Made by a program: the position numbers and the translations under genes | Shown here: in pieces, positions 16,581 through 25,209 of the stretch | Layout of the letters: each line of letters begins with the position of its first letter | Numbering within the stretch: the first letter of the stretch is position 1 | From: Candidatus Omnitrophota bacterium | GTDB taxonomy: Bacteria; Omnitrophota; Gorgyraeia; Duberdicusellales; Duberdicusellaceae | Reading direction: 5' to 3' | Assembly: GCA_016932855.1 (NCBI GenBank) | Contig: JAFGCB010000062.1 | Location: 1 to 47,907 of the forward strand | Length of the DNA stretch: 47,907 nucleotides | Notes under the pieces: model-generated | Databases searched by the model: none | Seen by the model: only the letters and a program-made list of their open reading frames with translations | What the model was told of the DNA's origin: nothing

Positions 16581-17849
16581 ATGAAAAAAATAGTAGTATT
16601 AATGCTGATAGTTTTAGTTATGGCGGTTGTATATTTTAGCGGCGCCGGGGATTTCGGGGATTTATTTAATAATAAGAGGAGTTTGAATATACTTTTTATT
16701 ACCATTGATGCCTTAAGAAAAGACCATTTGACTTGTTACGGATATAAAAAGGATATTACGCCCAATATTGACCGGCTGGCCAGAGAAGGAGTGATTTTTA
16801 CTCAGGCTATCTCTCAAGGGTCTTCTACGCACTATTCAGTGCCTTCTTTCTTAAGTTCTATATATGTGCGCATTCCTCAGTTAAAAAATAGATTTTATCC
16901 GCCAACAAACACTAATCTTCCGGAGATTCTTAAAGAAAAGGGTTATTTTGTAGGAATTATGGGCGCTAATGCCGTATACCCATACGACCAGACCAAACTA
17001 GATTTATGTGAAAATATTGACGATATTCAAGCTGAAGAATTAACCCGGAGGGTAGTAGAGTTTCTAAGGAAAGAACAGGATAAACCATTTTTTTTCTGGA
17101 TTCATTATTGGGATGTCCATACCCCGCGTTTGTCTCTGGCTGAGGCTGGCGGCGATAAAATCCTTCAATATGATACAGGGTTAATCCTAGCAGATGAGCA
17201 TGTGGGGATTTTATTAAGGGAATTAGAGAGATTAAATCTTGATAAGAATACCCTTGTAATTCTTAGTGCCGATCACGGAGAAGGACTGGGTGAGCACGGG
17301 TCTTGGTCACACGGCGGTATTGTCTGGGATGAAGTATTAAGAGTGCCTTTGATTTTTAAGTGCCCGGGCGTAATTCCTAAGCAAAGAAGATTTGACAACC
17401 AGGTTGGCTTAATCGATATCGGGCCTACTATTTTGGATATATTAAGGCTTGATAAATCCGAAGAGATGGAAGGCTCAAGCTTATTTCCTTTAATATTAAA
17501 TAAGCAGTTTATACATTGCCCTTATATATTTAGCGAACATTACCAGGATGAATTTAAGCCGGGATTTGACAGGTATATATGCTCGGTGAGGACGCAAGAT
17601 TGGAAGCTGATACGTATCCGGGTTAGCGGTTCCGAAGAGCTTGAGTATATGTTGTATAATTTAAAAAAAGACCCTAAAGAGCTTACTAATCTAGCTGAGG
17701 TTGAAAAGAGACAATTTGAGTTCTTAAAACAAAGACTGGAAGATTGGTTAAAACAAAAAAGAACCATCGTTAAGCTTGATGAAGAGATTGCTAAGGATAA
17801 GGCTAAAGAAACCGTCGAGCGGCTGAGAAGATTAGGCTATATGCAGTAG
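16581..17849 (+). CDS. Sulfatase/alkaline-phosphatase-superfamily protein, membrane-anchored
   Basis: A 422-residue protein with an N-terminal signal anchor (about 3-20) and a sulfatase fold. Metal-site residues are visible: D43 in FITIDALRKDH, the HYWDVH stretch at 175-180 and SADHGEGLGEHGSWSHGG at 229-246 (D231, H232). The nucleophile region is QGSSTHYSVPSFLSS, with Ser86 where sulfatases have the Cys/Ser that becomes formylglycine. The following Arg of the C/S-x-P-x-R signature is Phe90, so conversion by an anaerobic sulfatase-maturating rSAM is doubtful. The protein may instead be a phosphotransferase, phosphodiesterase or binding protein. The C-terminus is a charged helix ending in RLGYMQ. 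A TAGGAG ribosome binding site supports the start. It likely acts outside the membrane. Confidence 0.85.
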   Translation: MKKIVVLMLIVLVMAVVYFSGAGDFGDLFNNKRSLNILFITIDALRKDHLTCYGYKKDITPNIDRLAREGVIFTQAISQGSSTHYSVPSFLSSIYVRIPQLKNRFYPPTNTNLPEILKEKGYFVGIMGANAVYPYDQTKLDLCENIDDIQAEELTRRVVEFLRKEQDKPFFFWIHYWDVHTPRLSLAEAGGDKILQYDTGLILADEHVGILLRELERLNLDKNTLVILSADHGEGLGEHGSWSHGGIVWDEVLRVPLIFKCPGVIPKQRRFDNQVGLIDIGPTILDILRLDKSEEMEGSSLFPLILNKQFIHCPYIFSEHYQDEFKPGFDRYICSVRTQDWKLIRIRVSGSEELEYMLYNLKKDPKELTNLAEVEKRQFEFLKQRLEDWLKQKRTIVKLDEEIAKDKAKETVERLRRLGYMQ

Positions 17850-17901
17850 AAGAGCCGGCTTTTGTTATTTTAGGAATTTTATCTTTATAGGAGTTAGAGA
17901 T

Positions 17902-19617
17902 ATGTTTAAGAAATTAAATAATTATTTATCCAGGGCAAGGCTGGATTATTTCCTCCTAGCAGGTTTGTGGCTTTTGCATGCGGCAAGGGGCATTGTTTTT
18001 GCCTTTATAGATAACTTTCCCAAAGGCGGAGATATGTGGAGGTATTTGTCAATGACAGAAGGTTACATTCATATCTTGCAAAAACCTTCCTGGGATATTC
18101 TTAGGAGGATATTTGCGGAAAACCCTCATTTTCCACCGCTTTTTCCTTTTTTATCAATCCCTGTTTATTTACTTTCCGGAAGGACAGAAGAGACTGCTTA
18201 TCTTGCAAATCTTATCTTTTTAGGGGTTTTAATTTTATCAACTTATGGCATAGGAAAGAGGTTGCACGCAAGAGGAGCAGGTCTTTTGGCCAGCCTGGTT
18301 ATCTCAACATACTCTAGCATATTGGTTTATACCGGTGAGTATATGATGCCTATAGCCCTTACCTCTATAGTCACCCTCAGTATCTACACCCTGCTGTTAA
18401 CCGATGATTTTGCCAGTACCAAGTTTTCAGTTCTTTTCGGCTTAAGCTTAGGGTTGGGGTTACTTACCAAGTGGACTTTTGTCGCTTTCTTATTGGGCCC
18501 CGGCCTTTTGGTTGTATTTATGGGTTTGGTTGTGAATAAGGATAGAAAGATTAAAAGAAGTGTTAATATATCTTTATCGGCTCTTACGGCCTTTATTATA
18601 GCCAGCCCTTATTACTTTTATTCCTTCTGGCATATCGTCGATTTCTTTAATTTTAATAAATATCAGGATGAGGCTATCCCTACGAGAGATCTATTGAGCC
18701 TTAAGTCTTTGGGGAATCATTTTATGAACTTGCCGGAGTTAGTAGGCAGGGTTTTTTTTATATTGTTTATAATCGGGCTTGTTATTACTTTGATTAAATT
18801 CCGTAAGAAAAACAGTATTTCGTTTTCTTGGTTCGGCGTCTCTTACATAATTTTCTCCTTTCTTCTTACCAAGCTCCCCAGATACATAGTTCCCTCTCTG
18901 GGGGCGGTCGCTCTTATCTCGATATCCTGGATTTTCTACCTGAGGAATAGAATAATAAAAGTTTTTTTTATTTTATTTATATCTATACTCTGCTTGCTTA
19001 ATTTTATTGATGAATCTTGGATGACGGCAGTGATACCTGAGCCTTTAAGAAGATTGGGTTTAGTTTCTTCCGGTCAGCATGTTTTTAAAAGCTGGCGGCC
19101 CTGGAAGACCAGGGAAATTTTCGATTACATAGTTAAAAACAGAGATTCTAAAGAAGAGGCTACTTGGGTGCTTGTTCTCTATACGGACCCTCCTTTTGTT
19201 TCGGATGTTTTTAATTATTATTCCATAAGAGAAGATTGCGGTGTCAGGATATTTAATGACTATTGGTACTTTGAGCCTGACTGTGAGCGTCATGCCGTAT
19301 ATGATTATGAGAAAGTACTTAAAGCCAGCTTCGTTATTCTTCATGAAAGTATCTTGGATGTACCTGATACGCACCACATGAAAAAGATCTGGAAATATAC
19401 TATTGGAACCGCCGAGATGTTCAGTCGGCCGGAAGTATTTTCTAAACTTAATTTCATGCTTTCCCGCGAGTTCGAGATTCCCGACGGTTTGGTCAGGATA
19501 TATAAAAGAGTCTCTGATCCTGATCAGGAAGAAAAGGCTGCTGTAATTAATAAGGCCATAGAAATGGATCCCCTTGGCAGAGAAGAATATCTTGATTTTC
19601 TGCAGGCAGCGCGGTAA
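17902..19617 (+). CDS. PMT/ArnT-like GT-C membrane glycosyltransferase
   Basis: A 571-residue polytopic protein, paralogous to those at 6213 and 29733. The first periplasmic loop reads FPKGGDMWRYLSMTE, with one acidic residue (D44) instead of the Asp-Glu pair of canonical PMT/ArnT enzymes. HFPPLFPFLSIPVYLLSG, FSVLFGLSLGLGLLTKWTF and the following GPGLL block are shared with the paralogs. About eleven spans precede a soluble C-terminal domain of about 170 residues. It should transfer a sugar from a lipid carrier to an acceptor outside the membrane, but neither is known. The start has a good AGGAG ribosome binding site and lies 52 bases after the sulfatase-fold gene. A 192-codon antisense frame over its 3' end looks like a shadow. 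Confidence 0.86.
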   Translation: MFKKLNNYLSRARLDYFLLAGLWLLHAARGIVFAFIDNFPKGGDMWRYLSMTEGYIHILQKPSWDILRRIFAENPHFPPLFPFLSIPVYLLSGRTEETAYLANLIFLGVLILSTYGIGKRLHARGAGLLASLVISTYSSILVYTGEYMMPIALTSIVTLSIYTLLLTDDFASTKFSVLFGLSLGLGLLTKWTFVAFLLGPGLLVVFMGLVVNKDRKIKRSVNISLSALTAFIIASPYYFYSFWHIVDFFNFNKYQDEAIPTRDLLSLKSLGNHFMNLPELVGRVFFILFIIGLVITLIKFRKKNSISFSWFGVSYIIFSFLLTKLPRYIVPSLGAVALISISWIFYLRNRIIKVFFILFISILCLLNFIDESWMTAVIPEPLRRLGLVSSGQHVFKSWRPWKTREIFDYIVKNRDSKEEATWVLVLYTDPPFVSDVFNYYSIREDCGVRIFNDYWYFEPDCERHAVYDYEKVLKASFVILHESILDVPDTHHMKKIWKYTIGTAEMFSRPEVFSKLNFMLSREFEIPDGLVRIYKRVSDPDQEEKAAVINKAIEMDPLGREEYLDFLQAAR

Positions 19618-19658
19618 AGCTAAAGTAAGTTTAGGCAAGAAAGCTTTTAAGCGAGGCT

Positions 19659-20861
19659 TTGTTTAAGCCCGTAAGAGTACAGTTTGCAAATATGACTTAC
19701 AATAAAGCAAATACCAAGCCCCGAGTCAGCCTTATAAAATGCGAAACCTACCACGAAGTTGAAGAGGCTGTAATAAAAGCTCTTGAAAATATAGATTGCT
19801 TTAAGATGTTTAAGGATAAGAAAGTTCTTCTTAAGGTAAATTTAAATAAAGCTCAGAATCCTGATAGGGCTGTTAATACTCACCCCGAATTTGTAAGGGC
19901 TGTTGTCCGGATTATAAAGAACCAGGGCGGTAGCCCCATTATCGGTGAGTCTTCGGCTGCCTTGGGTTTTACCGGCCAGGCTTTTAAGGTTTCGGGGATA
20001 GAGAAAGTTGCTAAAGAAGAAAACGTAAGGCTTGTTAATTTTGATGCCGGACCGGTAATAAAAAAGAGAATAAACGGGCGTCGGTTAAAGTCAATATATG
20101 TCGCGAAAGATATCGAAGAGGCGGATTTACTTGTTAGTTTACCGAAATTGAAGTATCACACTCTCACGTTGTTTACCGGCGCGCTTAAAAACCAGCTGGG
20201 ATTGCTTGTAGGCGGAACTAAATGCGGGGTTCATGAGCTTGCGCCCAGAGTAGAGGATTTAAGCCAGGCTATAGTGGATATTAACTTGAGCTTTAAGTTT
20301 GACTTAAGCGTAATGGACGGGGTTGTGGGCTTGGAATATGATAATAAGACGGAAGGTTCTCCGGTAAGAAGCAGGCTAGTAGCCGCAAGCACCGATTTAG
20401 TAGCCTTGGATAGTGTATGTTCTTATATTATAGGATTAAAGCCGCAGGAGGTCTTCACCAACAAAATCGGTCAACAGCAGGGTTTAGGTGTTAGCGATTT
20501 AAGTTCCATAGAAATAATCGGCAATGATGTCCAGAGCTTGCTTGGAAGATTTAAAATGCCGGGCTTTAGTCTTAAGCGAAACCCTGTTTTTGCTAAGGCT
20601 ATGTATGGCATCCGCAGAAAGATAATAAGTCCAGTGGTCATTAAAGATGTATGTCAGAAATGCGGCAAGTGCGCGCAAGCCTGTCCGGTCTCAGCCATAG
20701 AGCTTAAGCCTTATCCTGTTATTGCTAAGGGTAAGTGTATATATTGTTACTGTTGTTATGAGAATTGCCCGCAGAGGGCTATGAAACTTACCGCAAACAG
20801 GGTTTTGAAGCCGTTATTAAAAAGTAAGCTGGAGGGTATGGACTTCGAAGACTTACTATGA
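19659..20861 (+). CDS. DUF362 protein with C-terminal two-[4Fe-4S] ferredoxin domain
   Basis: A 400-residue cytoplasmic protein. Residues about 20-300 match the DUF362 family (VLLKVNLNKAQNPDRAVNTHP, DLLVSLPKLKYHT, ALKNQLGL, MDGVVGLEYDN). Residues 331-375 are a bacterial ferredoxin domain with two complete cluster motifs, C332-C335-C338-C342 and C360-C363-C366-C370. DUF362/ferredoxin proteins are widespread in anaerobes and their reaction is not established. As the only ferredoxin-like protein here, it could pass electrons to the rSAM enzymes (inference). The start is TTG at 19659 with GAGG just upstream; an ATG at 19692 lacks a ribosome binding site but cannot be excluded. It lies 11 bases before the SGNH hydrolase gene. 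Confidence 0.88.
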   Translation: MFKPVRVQFANMTYNKANTKPRVSLIKCETYHEVEEAVIKALENIDCFKMFKDKKVLLKVNLNKAQNPDRAVNTHPEFVRAVVRIIKNQGGSPIIGESSAALGFTGQAFKVSGIEKVAKEENVRLVNFDAGPVIKKRINGRRLKSIYVAKDIEEADLLVSLPKLKYHTLTLFTGALKNQLGLLVGGTKCGVHELAPRVEDLSQAIVDINLSFKFDLSVMDGVVGLEYDNKTEGSPVRSRLVAASTDLVALDSVCSYIIGLKPQEVFTNKIGQQQGLGVSDLSSIEIIGNDVQSLLGRFKMPGFSLKRNPVFAKAMYGIRRKIISPVVIKDVCQKCGKCAQACPVSAIELKPYPVIAKGKCIYCYCCYENCPQRAMKLTANRVLKPLLKSKLEGMDFEDLL

Positions 20862-20872
20862 TTTAGGAGAAG

Positions 20873-21935
20873 ATGCTAAAGAGAACGATAGAACATCTTT
20901 TTCCGAAAATATTAATTATTTTTATCTCAATAGTTTTAGCTTTGTTGTTTGCGGAGATAATTTTAAGATTTTACGGACCTAAGTACTATAAATTTGGTGA
21001 ATTCACCGGTCGGTATTACACAAATCCCCGGGGTTACCACAAGCCTATGGGAAAAGACGGACGGTATACTATATACGGCTTAAGCTACAATGCCAGTCCG
21101 GAAGGCTACCGTTTGCCGTATGCGTCTTTGCCCAAGCAGAGCAATAAGGATAATTTTATTCTGAGCTTGGGTGATTCCTTTACCTGGGGCGCAGGAGTAA
21201 AGTATGAAGATATTTATCTTGTGCTGCTCGAGGGTTTTTTTTCATAGAGGCGGTTATGAAATAGGCATAAACAACTGTGCTGTACCAGGCAATAGCTTCA
21301 AGGGAGTTTTCGATACTTACATTTACGAGTCATTGCAGAAAGATTATCCTTTAGTCATTTACGGGTTTGTACTTAATGATTTCGGCAAGGGCGATATAGA
21401 CGAGATTGTGGGGTACAGTTTCATAGATTTCCATAACGGCGGCTATGAATTTGATTCCAAAAGAATGCTGTCAAGAGCATATAATCTTATCTGTTACGTA
21501 ATAGATAAACGCAGGTTACACAATGTTACTTTAAGGGGATATCTTGAAGAATTTAAAGATGGCAAGGCTCAGTACAATTTCGGTAAACTTAGAAGGCTAA
21601 ATAAGATAATTAGAGATAGAAACGGCGAACTGGTTGTGGTCATATTTCCTTTTCTTTATGATTTTGATAGATATCCTTTTGCGCAGGTGCACAAGAAGAT
21701 ATCTGATTTCTGCAAATCCGAAGGCATATATTCGCTGGATCTTTTTCCCGCTTTCTCTAAGTATAAGGAAAGCCAACTTTGGGCAAATCCCACAGACCAT
21801 CATCCTAATGAAATAGCCCACAGGATAGCTGCTGAGCAGTTATACAGATTTTTGATTGAGGAGGGATTGGCAGAAAAGATAACCACGCAATCAAAGTTTG
21901 CGGATGGCCATCAAACAGTTTCATTAAAGAATTGA
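20873..21935 (+). pseudogene. SGNH/GDSL-like hydrolase, membrane-anchored, frameshifted at T8
   Basis: Two overlapping frames together make one SGNH hydrolase of about 350 residues. The first (20873-21247) has a signal anchor at 13-31 and block I, LSLGDSFTWGAGV, with nucleophile Ser102. It stops just after the run of eight T at 21235-21242. The second frame continues to 21935 with block II (NNCAVPGNSF), block III (FVLNDF) and block V (DHHPNEIAHRIAAEQL, with the catalytic Asp and His). Removing one T restores a single reading frame. All catalytic blocks are intact, so this is either a sequencing error, a recent mutation or a slippery site. Such enzymes remove or transfer acyl groups on polysaccharides outside the membrane. 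A strong AGGAG site precedes the ATG. Confidence 0.85.
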
Positions 21936-21936
21936 G

Positions 21937-24018
21937 ATGGAAAAGAAGATAAGCGTAATAATCCCGGTCTATAACAGCCAAGATACTTTAGAGAAATGTC
22001 TGGAGAGTATTTTTAATGTTGAATACAGTAATTTTGAGGTTATTGTTGTCAATGATTCTTCCCGGGATAAATCAGCCGAAGTTGCAAAAAGATATCCTTG
22101 CAGGATTATCAACATGTCCGAGCGTCGAGGTCCGGCATTTGCCCGAGATAAAGGGGTTTTGTCGGCAGAAGGTGATATTGTAGCTTTTCTTGATTCTGAC
22201 TGCTTTGTTTCCAGAGATTGGCTGGCCAAGATAAATATCTTGCTTAAGCCGGACGTAGTGGGCCTCGGGGGCCCTTACGAGGCAGGCGATGGGCTTAGTG
22301 TATTTTCGAAAATATTCTTAACCTATATTGACCCTAAGGGAATCTTTTATACGCATCCGGTAGATTTACCATCTCTTCTGGGCGGAAATTGCGCATTCTG
22401 GAAAGCGGCATTGCTGCGGGCAAGAGATAAAAAAGAATTGCTTTACTTTAAGAAGGTTACAAGCGGCGAAGACACTGTTATGTGCTGTGAATTGAGCAGA
22501 TTCGGAAGGTTGGTTTATGACCCCGCTCTTAAGGTCGTACATAATAAGAAGTGCACTTTACTAAGCGCTATTAAGAAAGTGGTAAACTTGGGTTACAGCG
22601 GGGCGATAGTTACCGGTATATGCGGTAATCTTTTAGCCAGAGAGCGGGACAGGCTTTATAAGTCGTTTGTTTTCTTATTATCGATGCTTTTATTTGTATT
22701 GGTATTTTTTATTCCGGCTGGCTTTGGGTGGCCGGCTTATCTTACATTTGTGATTTTTTATACACTGGTTCTTTTGCCTTTAATAGTATTAGTTCACAGG
22801 AAGTTCTCTTTGGGCTTGTGGTTAATATTTTTTCCCCCGGTTGTGTTCTTTATTGACATGTTTTCTTTTGCCGGGCAGATAAAGAGGGTTTTTACAATTA
22901 TTAAAGATAAGGTAGCTGTTTTTTTATGGCATATTAATCTGGTCATTAATCTGATAAGTAGAAGAACAGCATCAAAGATCTTTTTCTTTGTTACAAAAGG
23001 ATGCAACGCAGATTGCGGTTTTTGTTTTAATAAAGATAAGCATTCTAAGGATAGTAAGGATTTGACCCTAAAAGAAATTGAAAAATTGACTAAAAGTATC
23101 GGCTTTTTACCTTGGCTTACGGTTACCGGCGGAGAGCCGTTTTTAAGAGAGGACGTCGACCGGGTTTGCAGAGAATTCTATTTGAATTGCTCTACGCGCT
23201 TTATTACCATTGCTACTAACGGGATCTTAACGGCAGCAATTATTGATGTTGTCGAGAAGCTATTAATTGATTGCCGCCGTCTTAATCTTACTATTATTGT
23301 AGCTCTTGATGATCTTAAGGATAAGCACGATTTGATTAAGAAAGTAAAAGGCTGTTATGTTAAAGCCGCAGACACCCTTTATAGATTAAAGGAGCTAAAA
23401 AAGAGGTTTAAGCGCTTGACTATAAGCATAAATACTATGCTTTTGGAAGAAAACGCAGGGCGTATAGAAGATATTTTATATTATTTCAGTAAGAACTTTG
23501 AATTCGACCGCCAGGCTTTAAATTTACTAAGGCAGCCTCCGGGAGTAAGTAAAGACCCGGATTTAATCTCTATCGCTAAATATTACGATTTGCTTAAGAC
23601 CGCAAACAATAGACTTAGGCCTAGGGGTGAGTTTTTAAGAAATAAATCAAACGAGGCTTTCCTGAATTACTGCAGACAAAAGTCATTTAAGGAATTTAAG
23701 GACAAGAAACCCCAGGGTTTATGCTTAGCAGCAAGGAAATTCTTTGTAATAGATAACCAGGGCAGCGTATTTCCTTGCGAGCTGCGCTTGGAAAATTTAG
23801 GCAGTCTTAGGCAAGATGGGTATGATTTCAAGAAAATAATCAGAAATAAAAAAACAATCCAAGTAGCTAATAACATAAAAAGCCAAAACTGTTACTGTCA
23901 ATGGCCTTGCGCGATAGTCTGTAATTCTTTAATGAACCTTGGTTTTTATATATATTTAATGAACAGATTAACTTTTTACAGCTGTTCAAGGTTTGCTAGG
24001 CAGGAATTTATCCCTTGA
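21937..24018 (+). CDS. Fusion of GT2 glycosyltransferase, membrane spans and radical SAM/SPASM-like domain
   Basis: A 693-residue single reading frame. Residues 1-235 are a GT2 domain: VIIPVYNSQDTLEKC, VVNDSS at 37-42, DSD at 86-88 as the DxD motif, and GED at 177-179 near the catalytic base. Residues about 245-313 hold three hydrophobic spans. Residues 345-690 form an rSAM domain with C356, C360 and C363 in TKGCNADCGFC, the SAM-binding TGGEP at 397-401, and SPASM-like auxiliary cysteines C596, C614, C652, C654, C658 and C662. I know of no standard family with this order. The protein may build a glycosyl bond and then modify the same lipid-linked sugar, both at the cytoplasmic face; this is inference. 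It begins 1 base after the SGNH frame ends. Confidence 0.88.
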   Translation: MEKKISVIIPVYNSQDTLEKCLESIFNVEYSNFEVIVVNDSSRDKSAEVAKRYPCRIINMSERRGPAFARDKGVLSAEGDIVAFLDSDCFVSRDWLAKINILLKPDVVGLGGPYEAGDGLSVFSKIFLTYIDPKGIFYTHPVDLPSLLGGNCAFWKAALLRARDKKELLYFKKVTSGEDTVMCCELSRFGRLVYDPALKVVHNKKCTLLSAIKKVVNLGYSGAIVTGICGNLLARERDRLYKSFVFLLSMLLFVLVFFIPAGFGWPAYLTFVIFYTLVLLPLIVLVHRKFSLGLWLIFFPPVVFFIDMFSFAGQIKRVFTIIKDKVAVFLWHINLVINLISRRTASKIFFFVTKGCNADCGFCFNKDKHSKDSKDLTLKEIEKLTKSIGFLPWLTVTGGEPFLREDVDRVCREFYLNCSTRFITIATNGILTAAIIDVVEKLLIDCRRLNLTIIVALDDLKDKHDLIKKVKGCYVKAADTLYRLKELKKRFKRLTISINTMLLEENAGRIEDILYYFSKNFEFDRQALNLLRQPPGVSKDPDLISIAKYYDLLKTANNRLRPRGEFLRNKSNEAFLNYCRQKSFKEFKDKKPQGLCLAARKFFVIDNQGSVFPCELRLENLGSLRQDGYDFKKIIRNKKTIQVANNIKSQNCYCQWPCAIVCNSLMNLGFYIYLMNRLTFYSCSRFARQEFIP

Positions 24019-24077
24019 AAGTGACGTTTTGATGTATTTTAATAATTTATTATGGCGATAATAAGCAAGCTTAATAT

Positions 24078-24833
24078 ATGAAGACGGTTGTAATAATACC
24101 TACTTATAACGAACGCGACAATATCGCCGACTTGATAGGCCGGATATTGAAACTATATCCTTATATAGATATTCTGGTTATTGATGATAATTCCCCCGAC
24201 GGCAGTTTCCGCATAGTTGAAGATTTGGCTGAGGAATACGCCAACATATATCTTATCAGTAGGCCCCATAAGTTAGGCCTTGCTTCAGCATATAGAGAAG
24301 GATTTAAATGGGCCTTGGAGAGGGATTTTGATTATATTATTCAGATGGACGCGGATTTTTCCCATAAGCCCCGGTATATCGAAGCCATGCTTGAAAAGGC
24401 GCGTTCGGGAGCTGATTTAGTGATTGGTTCGCGATACAGCAATGGCAAGACCGAAAACTGGCCGAGGTTAAGGCTTTTAACCAGCTGGGCGGCTAATAAT
24501 TACGCAAGGCGCCTTTTAGGGGTTAAGGCAAAGGATTTAACCAGCGGTTTCAGGTGTTTCAGGAAAGAGGCCTTGGAAGAGGTTTATTCCTCATGTATCC
24601 ATTCCAAGGACTATGCTTTTCAGGTCGAGATGGTTTATCTATTCTGGAAGAAAGGATTTGTTATCGAAGAAATACCGATTGTTTTCATCGGTCGCAAAGC
24701 AGGAAAGTCAAAGTTTTCTTTTCGCTCGGTTGTAGAATTATTTATTTTGTTTAGGAAATTCAAGAGAAAAGAAAAGTTTTTTAAAGACGAAAAAACAAGT
24801 TTCAAGCAGGACTGTGGCAAGATGATCTTTTAG
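24078..24833 (+). CDS. GT2 polyprenol-phosphate mannose/glycosyl synthase-like
   Basis: A 251-residue soluble GT2 enzyme of the DPM1 branch. VVIIPTYNERDNI opens the nucleotide-binding fold; VIDDNSPDGS at 34-43 and QMDADFSHKP at 89-98, with the DxD motif at 91-93, are diagnostic of polyprenol-phosphate mannose synthases. SGFRCFRKEAL and IGRKAGKSKFS are the conserved acceptor and C-terminal loop motifs. It should transfer mannose or a similar sugar from a GDP- or other nucleotide donor to a polyprenyl phosphate, supplying the PMT-like enzymes of the window. The sugar cannot be read from sequence. It stands 59 bases downstream of the GT2-rSAM fusion. Confidence 0.9.
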   Translation: MKTVVIIPTYNERDNIADLIGRILKLYPYIDILVIDDNSPDGSFRIVEDLAEEYANIYLISRPHKLGLASAYREGFKWALERDFDYIIQMDADFSHKPRYIEAMLEKARSGADLVIGSRYSNGKTENWPRLRLLTSWAANNYARRLLGVKAKDLTSGFRCFRKEALEEVYSSCIHSKDYAFQVEMVYLFWKKGFVIEEIPIVFIGRKAGKSKFSFRSVVELFILFRKFKRKEKFFKDEKTSFKQDCGKMIF

Positions 24834-24864
24834 GTTGGTTTATGTTGTATAAGAAGATAATTTA

Positions 24865-25116
24865 ATGCAAATGAAAAGATTGTGCGCCGAGAAAGGATGC
24901 GATATTGTTTTTATACGGCAGTGTTACTTTATGGAAGGGGCGCTTAAGGTCAACAGTCATTATAAACCCTTGTTTCCCTTTATAGATATTTGCGATTTAT
25001 ACAAACAGAACGCCGAAATACCGGGTGATTGTTTTTACGATTCCCATCATCCTAGTAAATTAGGCCACAGATTAATAGCAGAAGAATTATCGAAAAGAGT
25101 ATCGGAGATTTTTTAG
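24865..25116 (+). pseudogene. C-terminal remnant of an SGNH hydrolase
   Basis: An 83-codon frame that matches only the last part of an SGNH/GDSL hydrolase: a beta-strand region (GCDIVFIRQC), then DICDLYKQN and the block V motif DSHHPSKLGHRLIAEEL with the catalytic Asp and His. The nucleophile block (GDS) is missing, and the 31 bases between this frame and the previous GT2 gene hold no room for it. It therefore looks like a degraded second copy of the gene type seen at 20873-21935, left after deletion or rearrangement. It may still be expressed, but it cannot be a hydrolase alone. Confidence 0.7.
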
Positions 25117-25209
25117 TTAAGATAGCATTATGTCGATTTTAGTGAAGGCAGGTTAAAAAAATTAGCGAATTTATCGGGTCTTAATAATATTTATAAAATA
25201 AAGGTTTGT

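Noticed and set aside
17850..17901. AGCCGGCT followed by T-rich sequence after the sulfatase-fold gene as a terminator
   Set aside because: The palindrome has no loop and cannot form an intrinsic terminator hairpin.
19060..19638. 192-codon open frame on the minus strand over the end of the PMT-like gene
   Set aside because: It runs antisense to a convincing membrane enzyme, has no recognisable motifs, and its composition is that of a reversed coding strand.
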